From: an uncultured Flavobacteriales bacterium
GTDB lineage: Bacteria; Bacteroidota; Bacteroidia; Flavobacteriales; Flavobacteriaceae
DNA length: 12,490 bases
Assembly: GCA_913009535.1 (NCBI GenBank)
Contig: CAJVXR010000040.1
Span: forward strand, 1-12,490
Reading direction: 5' to 3'
The notes beneath the pieces were generated by a model. That model was not told the origin of the DNA and did no database searches. It worked only from the letters and a program-made list of their open reading frames with translations. The translations under genes and the position numbers were made by a program. Shown here piece after piece: positions 8,295 to 12,490 of this stretch. Numbering within the stretch: position 1 is the stretch's first letter; each line of letters begins with the position of its first letter.

Positions 8295-9965
8295 TCAAGA
8301 TTTATAAGCATCTTCATGAACCTCTGAAATAGCTCTACCGGACGGCTCATTCATATTTTTAAATGATTCATCCCATTCAAGTGCTATTTTTGTGCTACAA
8401 GCTATAGAGGGTTCTTGCGGAACACTTAAAGCAGCAGCCTTACTTGGAAAATGAGATTGAAATATTGTACGGTAATAATATTCTTCTTTTGAAGCTGGTG
8501 GCTGATCTGGAAAATCAATTTTTACAGACTTCATTTGATCATCAGAAACAAAGCTACCTACTAGCTTTTTCAACTCATCAATCCAACTATAACCAACACC
8601 ATCACTAAATTGCTCCTTCTGCCTCCAAACAATACTTTTTGGCAAATAATCTTCAAAAGCTTTTCTTAAAACCCATTTCTCCATTCTTTCTGAATTAATC
8701 ATTTTATCATCCGGGTTTATACTCATAGCAACATCAATAAATTCTTTATCCAAAAAAGGCACTCTACCTTCAATTCCCCAAGCAGCTAAACTTTTATTAG
8801 CCCTTAAACAATCGTACATATGTAATTTATTTATTTTTCTAACCGTTTCTTTATGAAACTCTTTTGAGTTAGGAGCTTTATGAAAATACAAGTACCCTCC
8901 AAACAATTCATCTGCACCTTCACCAGAAAGCACCATTTTAATACCCATTGACTTAATAACTCTAGCCATTAAGTACATAGGTGTTGAAGCTCTTATAGTC
9001 GTTACATCATATGTTTCTAAATTATAAATAACGTCTTTAATCGCATCTAAACCCTCCTGAATCGTAAAAACAATTTCGTGGTGAATAGTACCAATATGAT
9101 CAGCAACCTTTTTAGCAGCTATAAGGTCTGGAGAGCCTTTAAGACCAACTGAAAAAGAATGCAACTGAGGCCACCAAGCTTCAGACTTATCCCCGCTTTC
9201 GATTCTTTTTTGAGAATATTTTTTTGCAATTGCAGATGTAATGGAAGAGTCTAAACCGCCGGAAAGCAAAACTCCATATGGAACATCACTCATAAGCTGT
9301 CTATGAATAGCCGAATCTAAAGCTTCTTTAATCTTAGTTATACTTGTTTTATTATTCTTAACAGCATTATAGTCATTCCAGTCTCTTTTGTACCATTTGA
9401 TAAATTTCTTTTGCTTACTGTGGTAATAATGTCCAGGTGGAAATAATTCAATTTTAGTGCAATACCCTTCCAACGCTTTTAACTCTGAAGCAGCATAAAA
9501 AGTCCCTTTATCATCCCAACCAATATAAAGAGGGATAACACCAACATGATCTCTAGCTACAAAATACTCGTCTTTTAATTCGTCGTAAATTGCAAATCCA
9601 AAAATACCATTCATCTTATCAAGAAAATCAGCTCCATACTTTTGATATAAAGCTATAATTACCTCACAGTCACTACTAGTTGAAAATTCATAAGAACCAA
9701 TAAACTCTTTCCTTAATTGCATATGGTTATAAATCTCACCATTGGCGGCTAATATCAATTTTTTATCTTGACTAAAGAGTGGCTGCTTGCCAGACTTGGG
9801 GTCAACAATAGCCAATCTCTCATGAGCCATAATAGCATTACCAGAACTATAAATACCACTCCAATCTGGTCCTCTATGTCTAATTTTTTTTGACATTTCT
9901 AATATTTGAGGTCTTAGAGACCCTGAACTTTGCTTTACATCAAAAGCACAAACAATTCCACACAT
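8295..9965 (-). CDS. asnB: Asparagine synthase B (glutamine-hydrolysing)
   Basis: AsnB makes asparagine from aspartate, glutamine and ATP in the cytoplasm. The first residues after the chosen ATG are MCGIVCAF. The Cys at position 2, exposed by Met removal, is the N-terminal glutamine-amidotransferase nucleophile. A longer reading from TTG 9983 would add six residues and bury this Cys, so ATG 9965 is right. The glutaminase domain (about 1-190) shows RHRGPDWSG, HERLAIVDP and NGEIYNH. The synthetase domain has the ATP-pyrophosphatase loop SGGLDSS (235-241) and SGEGADELFGGY. RVPFLDKEF and a C-terminal QKEQFSDGVGYSWID segment follow, typical of AsnB. The 556-residue length is normal. The gene stands alone on the minus strand, with 164 bp to gyrB downstream and 147 bp to queE upstream, so it probably has its own promoter. 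Confidence 0.96.
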   Translation of the reverse strand: MCGIVCAFDVKQSSGSLRPQILEMSKKIRHRGPDWSGIYSSGNAIMAHERLAIVDPKSGKQPLFSQDKKLILAANGEIYNHMQLRKEFIGSYEFSTSSDCEVIIALYQKYGADFLDKMNGIFGFAIYDELKDEYFVARDHVGVIPLYIGWDDKGTFYAASELKALEGYCTKIELFPPGHYYHSKQKKFIKWYKRDWNDYNAVKNNKTSITKIKEALDSAIHRQLMSDVPYGVLLSGGLDSSITSAIAKKYSQKRIESGDKSEAWWPQLHSFSVGLKGSPDLIAAKKVADHIGTIHHEIVFTIQEGLDAIKDVIYNLETYDVTTIRASTPMYLMARVIKSMGIKMVLSGEGADELFGGYLYFHKAPNSKEFHKETVRKINKLHMYDCLRANKSLAAWGIEGRVPFLDKEFIDVAMSINPDDKMINSERMEKWVLRKAFEDYLPKSIVWRQKEQFSDGVGYSWIDELKKLVGSFVSDDQMKSVKIDFPDQPPASKEEYYYRTIFQSHFPSKAAALSVPQEPSIACSTKIALEWDESFKNMNEPSGRAISEVHEDAYKS

Positions 9966-9980
9966 GTTATATATTTTAAT

Positions 9981-9988
9981 CAAATATC
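9981..9988 (-). promoter_or_regulatory. Weak -7 box candidate for asnB
   Basis: GATATTTG on the minus strand matches TAnnTTTG except for its first base and lies 15 bp before the asnB ATG. That would give a leader of roughly 10 nt. A GTTT (10008-10011) sits 19 bp further upstream, a poor -33 match. An alternative -7 box, TACTTTTG (10104-10111), fits the consensus fully but lies about 140 bp upstream, next to the queE stop, and has no -33 partner. Confidence 0.25.
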
Positions 9989-10010
9989 ATTAAAATATTA
10001 TTAAAATAAA

Positions 10011-10027
10011 CATAATTTATAATTATG
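10011..10027. repeat. Perfect dyad upstream of asnB
   Basis: CATAATT (10011-10017) and AATTATG (10021-10027) form a perfect 7-bp inverted repeat around TAT. It lies just upstream of the candidate -33 region of asnB, where a regulator could bind. The region is almost purely A/T, so chance is a serious alternative. Confidence 0.3.
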
Positions 10028-10044
10028 ATTACATATGTATATTA

Positions 10045-10114
10045 AAAAAAGTAATTTATAGTAAAAAAGTAATTAAAAATTGAGAATAATGAAGGAATCC
10101 TTACAAAAGTAATT
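10045..10114 (-). repeat. Three copies of AATTACTTTT upstream of asnB
   Basis: On the minus strand AATTACTTTT occurs at 10105-10114, 10065-10074 and 10047-10056. The last two share 12 identical bases (10063-10074 and 10045-10056), start 18 bp apart and therefore lie on nearly the same DNA face. The first copy overlaps the queE stop codon. The 147-bp gap between queE and asnB holds these repeats, the dyad at 10011-10027 and no ORF. They may be binding sites or slippage-derived AT repeats. Confidence 0.4.
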
Positions 10115-10742
10115 AAGGAATATTTAGGTACTTATGGGTTTGAAGAGAGATTTTCCATTTTGGGTTTTGCATAACATAGTCAACAATTAAAGGCATAACT
10201 ACTTCTCTTTTACTCCACTCAGGTTGCAAAAACAAAATACATTCAGAACTAATCTTTGAAGCTTCCCTTTCAGCAAACTTAAAATCATCTTTATTGTAAA
10301 TAATCATTTTAAGTTCATTAGCAGTTTCATATATTTTTTGCTTGGGTAATTTATTCTTTTTAGGAGATAAACATATCCAATCCCAGTCTCCAGTGAGATC
10401 ATAGGCGCCCGATGTTTCTATATGAACCGATTTGTTTTTTTCTTTTAATAATTTAGTTATCATGGTCATGTCCCACATTAAAGGCTCACCACCTGTGATA
10501 ACTACTGTATCACTAAAGGGTTCAGCATTTTTAACAATATCCTGGGTCAAGGTTGGAGGATGAGTTAATGCATCCCAACTTTCCTTTACATCACACCAAT
10601 GACAACCGACGTCACAACCACCCAGCCTTATAAAGTAAGCAGCAGTACCCTTATGAAAGCCTTCCCCTTGTATTGTATAAAACGATTCCATTAAAGGAAG
10701 CATCTCACCTTTATCAACTAAATTTTTAGTTTTATCATCCAT
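10113..10742 (-). CDS. queE: 7-carboxy-7-deazaguanine synthase
   Basis: QueE is a radical-SAM enzyme that converts 6-carboxy-5,6,7,8-tetrahydropterin to 7-carboxy-7-deazaguanine, on the way to queuosine in tRNA. With the start at ATG 10742 the protein has 209 residues. FYTIQGEGFHKGTAAYFIRL precedes the iron-sulfur motif CDVGCHWC, whose Cys43, Cys47 and Cys50 give the canonical CxxxCxxC spacing. TGGEPL is the SAM-binding motif. Later come HIETSGAY, CLSPKKNKLP and LQPEW, all normal for flavobacterial QueE. A GTG at 10769 would add nine residues, but a promoter -7 box (10749-10756) lies between the two codons, which favours ATG 10742. The other queuosine genes (queC, queD, queF) are not in the window. 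The gene diverges from the lipoprotein gene at 10868. Confidence 0.95.
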   Translation of the reverse strand: MDDKTKNLVDKGEMLPLMESFYTIQGEGFHKGTAAYFIRLGGCDVGCHWCDVKESWDALTHPPTLTQDIVKNAEPFSDTVVITGGEPLMWDMTMITKLLKEKNKSVHIETSGAYDLTGDWDWICLSPKKNKLPKQKIYETANELKMIIYNKDDFKFAEREASKISSECILFLQPEWSKREVVMPLIVDYVMQNPKWKISLQTHKYLNIP

Positions 10743-10748
10743 CGAGTG

Positions 10749-10775
10749 CAAATATAAATTTCTATTCACTACAAA
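10749..10775 (-). promoter_or_regulatory. Candidate queE promoter, almost leaderless
   Basis: TATATTTG (10749-10756, minus strand) fits TAnnTTTG fully and ends only 6 bp before the queE ATG. TTTG at 10772-10775 could be the -33 element, but the spacing of 15 bp is short compared with the usual 17-23. A T8/A8 tract pair (10790-10808) lies further upstream and could serve as an UP-like element. The start point would fall within a few bases of the ATG. Confidence 0.5.
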
Positions 10776-10832
10776 AACGATTAGAAACCTTTTTTTTAAT
10801 AAAAAAAATCAAACTTAAAGATCTTAAATAAT

Positions 10833-10840
10833 TATATTTA
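10833..10840 (+). promoter_or_regulatory. Weak -7 box candidate for the lipoprotein-rluF operon
   Basis: TATATTTA matches TAnnTTTG at 7 of 8 positions and lies 27 bp before the ATG at 10868. No TTG is seen at the expected -33 spacing. It is the only reasonable promoter candidate in this divergent gap. Confidence 0.25.
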
Positions 10841-10867
10841 CGTAACATTAATTACAAAAAAATTATA

Positions 10868-11422
10868 ATGAATAAAGTTATATTAATTTTAATAGCAACA
10901 GCTATCATTACGTCCTGCTCAACAGAAAAAGATCCTTATTTAATTTCCAATAATAGCATTGGTCATGTCTCCGATACGACTATGATGAAAGATTTAATTC
11001 AAATATTTAAAAATGACTCCGTGCGAAATGATATTTCAGGAGATAGTTTTACAGGTAAATTTAATGACATCACCATTTTAGATAAAGAAGGTAATGAGCT
11101 ATTAGAAATTACACCAAAAGAAGATTTAGATTATAGCTCTACAGCAAAGCTGATAAAGATCATAGACCCAAGATATAAAACAAAAAAAGGAATTGGGTCA
11201 AGCAGTACCTTTAAAGAAGTAAGAGACAATTATAACATAAGTAATATTCAAAATAGCTTAAGAAATATAATTATTTCAATTAACTCCGCTAATTTATATT
11301 TTACAATTAATAAAAATCAACTCCCATCTAATCTTAGATATAACTCAAATATTGAAATTGATAAAGCACAAATTCCAGATAACGCCAAAATTAATGATCT
11401 TTATTTAGAATGGATAAATTAG
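10868..11422 (+). CDS. Uncharacterised flavobacterial lipoprotein
   Basis: The function is unknown. The 184-residue product begins with a lipoprotein signal peptide: one Lys, a hydrophobic stretch (4-14) and the lipobox ITSC with Cys17. Lgt and signal peptidase II should therefore process it and anchor it in the envelope. The residues after Cys17 (STEKDPY) contain acidic and lysine residues, weakly like the Bacteroidota lipoprotein export signal, so surface exposure is possible but not shown. The mature part, about 168 residues, has no membrane segment and no catalytic motif that I recognise. It looks like a small alpha/beta domain with segments DITILDKEGNELLEITP, DPRYKTKKGIGSSSTFKEVRDNY and IQNSLRNIIISIN. 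From memory, similar unnamed lipoproteins occur in other Flavobacteriia. The TAG stop directly abuts the rluF ATG, so the two are probably cotranscribed. Confidence 0.85.
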   Translation: MNKVILILIATAIITSCSTEKDPYLISNNSIGHVSDTTMMKDLIQIFKNDSVRNDISGDSFTGKFNDITILDKEGNELLEITPKEDLDYSSTAKLIKIIDPRYKTKKGIGSSSTFKEVRDNYNISNIQNSLRNIIISINSANLYFTINKNQLPSNLRYNSNIEIDKAQIPDNAKINDLYLEWIN

Positions 11423-12136
11423 ATGGAAGAACAGAAAATTAGATTAAATAAATACTTAAGTGAAATTGGCTATTGCTCTAGAAGAGCTGGAGATAAACTT
11501 ATTGAATCTGGAAGAGTTTTAGTAAACAATGAACCTGCAACTTTAGGCCAGAAAATTATTATAACTGATGAAATAAAAATTGACAACGAAGTTGTTGAAG
11601 TAAAATCAAAGAGAAAGATCTACTTAGCATTGAATAAACCAATAGGCATAGTATGCACTACAGATACAAGAGTTGAGAAAGACAACATAATAGATTTTAT
11701 AAATTATCCTGAAAGAATCTTTCCAATAGGAAGATTAGACAAGCCAAGTTCGGGGCTAATCCTACTTACAAATGATGGAGATATTGTAAATAAGATTCTA
11801 AGAACAGAACACAATCATGAAAAAGAATACTTAGTTAGAGTAGACAAACCCCTTTCTCAAACTATTATTGACCGAATGTCAAAAGGTGTTCCAATACTAG
11901 ATACTATCACGAAGGAATGTGAAATTAAAAAAATAAGTACCAATGAGTTTAAAATAATCCTAACTCAAGGTTTAAATAGACAGATTAGAAGAATGTGTGA
12001 GTATTTTAATTATAAAGTTGTTTCTCTAGAAAGAACTAGAATAATGAATATCAAATTAGACTTACCCTTAGGAGAACATAGAGAACTTACAAATGATGAA
12101 ATAAGCTCTTTAAATAAACTAATTGATAATGAGTAA
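11423..12136 (+). CDS. rluF: 23S rRNA pseudouridine(2604) synthase
   Basis: RluF isomerises uridine 2604 of 23S rRNA to pseudouridine, acting on ribosomal RNA in the cytoplasm. The 237-residue protein has an N-terminal S4 RNA-binding domain (about 6-55, RLNKYLSEIGYCSRRAGDKLIESGRV, split here by its conserved SRRA). The RsuA/RluB/E/F-type catalytic domain follows. Its signature FPIGRLDKPSSGLILLTNDGD contains the catalytic Asp106, equivalent to Asp107 in E. coli RluF. HEKEYLVRVDKP, GVPIL, QGLNRQIRRMCE and LERTRIMN follow, and these fit RluF better than RluB or RluE, as does the short C terminus. It starts immediately after the lipoprotein stop codon, and its last 8 bp overlap the next gene. I see no reason to doubt activity. 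The exact uridine is inferred from family resemblance. Confidence 0.94.
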   Translation: MEEQKIRLNKYLSEIGYCSRRAGDKLIESGRVLVNNEPATLGQKIIITDEIKIDNEVVEVKSKRKIYLALNKPIGIVCTTDTRVEKDNIIDFINYPERIFPIGRLDKPSSGLILLTNDGDIVNKILRTEHNHEKEYLVRVDKPLSQTIIDRMSKGVPILDTITKECEIKKISTNEFKIILTQGLNRQIRRMCEYFNYKVVSLERTRIMNIKLDLPLGEHRELTNDEISSLNKLIDNE

Positions 12137-12490
12137 TATAACACCCTTTCATTTAGCAATCCCTGTAGACAACCTTTCAAAGTGTAGAGATTTTTACAAA
12201 CAAATATTAGGCTGCAAAGAAGGCAGAAGTAGTGATCATTGGGTTGACTTTGATTTTTTTGGACACCAACTAGTTATTCATTTCAAAGAAAAATCAGAAG
12301 AGAAATCACACGCAAACCTAGTGGACGGAAAAGACGTACCAATTCCTCATTTTGGAGTCGTATTAGAGTGGGGTAAGTTTCAAGAATTATCGATTAGACT
12401 TAAATCTAAAAGTGTAAAATTTATTATTGAACCCTACATACGATTTAAAGGTCTTGCAGGTGAACAAGCTACTATGTTTTTTAAAGATCC
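12129..12490 (+). CDS. VOC-family (glyoxalase-fold) protein, 3'-truncated by the window edge
   Basis: The first 120 codons of a VOC-superfamily protein are visible and the reading frame stays open to the window end. The ATG overlaps the rluF stop (ATGAGTAA). The sequence starts [16 protein letters not shown], with His8 at the place of the first metal ligand of the fold. [42 protein letters not shown] and [24 protein letters not shown] follow. This pattern matches a widespread group of small cytoplasmic VOC proteins, usually annotated as glyoxalase/dioxygenase-like, whose substrate is unknown. The PHFGV His is a likely second metal ligand. The usual final Glu (in a segment like NALEFK) lies beyond the window. 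Family assignment is firm and specific function is open. It probably shares the lipoprotein-rluF transcript. Confidence 0.9.
   Translation, partial: [120 protein letters not shown]

Noticed and set aside
9966..9983. TTG start giving asnB six extra residues
   Set aside because: The enzyme needs Cys immediately after the initiator Met as its N-terminal nucleophile, so ATG 9965 is the start.
10743..10769. GTG start giving queE nine extra residues
   Set aside because: The extension is not typical of the family and would place the start codon upstream of a consensus -7 box.

Overview
The window is a stretch of core chromosome from a member of the Bacteroidota, most likely class Flavobacteriia. 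The DNA is strongly AT-rich. SecD and SecF are fused into one protein, and the gene starts lack Shine-Dalgarno sequences and have A/T-rich leaders instead. Candidate promoters fit the Bacteroidota pattern (TTG, about 20 bp, TAnnTTTG). Protein sequences such as QueE, AsnB, Lgt and GyrB read as flavobacterial types. Intergenic gaps are short and several genes overlap by a few bases, so the genome looks compact. I see no mobile element, phage, CRISPR array, tRNA or rRNA.

Layout: (1) 1-2160, plus strand, a tight operon: the 3' part of cysS (cysteinyl-tRNA synthetase), yidD, lgt and a small DUF3817 membrane protein. (2) 2168-5119, minus strand, the fused secDF, convergent with the first operon across only 7 bp and carrying its own well-formed promoter. 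(3) 5251-8130, minus strand, gyrB followed by mdh (malate dehydrogenase), 18 bp apart and probably cotranscribed. (4) 8295-9965, minus strand, asnB (glutamine-hydrolysing asparagine synthetase). (5) 10113-10742, minus strand, queE (7-carboxy-7-deazaguanine synthase, queuosine precursor pathway). (6) 10868 to the end, plus strand, diverging from queE: an uncharacterised lipoprotein, rluF (23S rRNA pseudouridine synthase) and the first 120 codons of a VOC/glyoxalase-fold protein. These three are abutting or overlapping, so probably one operon.

Functional links: yidD, lgt and secDF all serve membrane insertion, lipoprotein maturation and protein export, so the left third is a small envelope-biogenesis neighbourhood. 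CysS, QueE and RluF all serve translation. GyrB, Mdh and AsnB are ordinary housekeeping enzymes. Three start sites look better placed than at the longest possible ORF: yidD at ATG 824, asnB at ATG 9965 (which puts the catalytic Cys at position 2) and queE at ATG 10742.

I did not find a novel system. The points worth a second look are non-coding: a 40-nt stem-loop just upstream of gyrB with a DnaA-box match in its loop, a possible pair of mutually exclusive hairpins after asnB, a queE promoter so close to its ATG that the mRNA may be leaderless, repeats upstream of asnB, and palindromes between mdh and secDF. The one gene of unknown function is the lipoprotein upstream of rluF.
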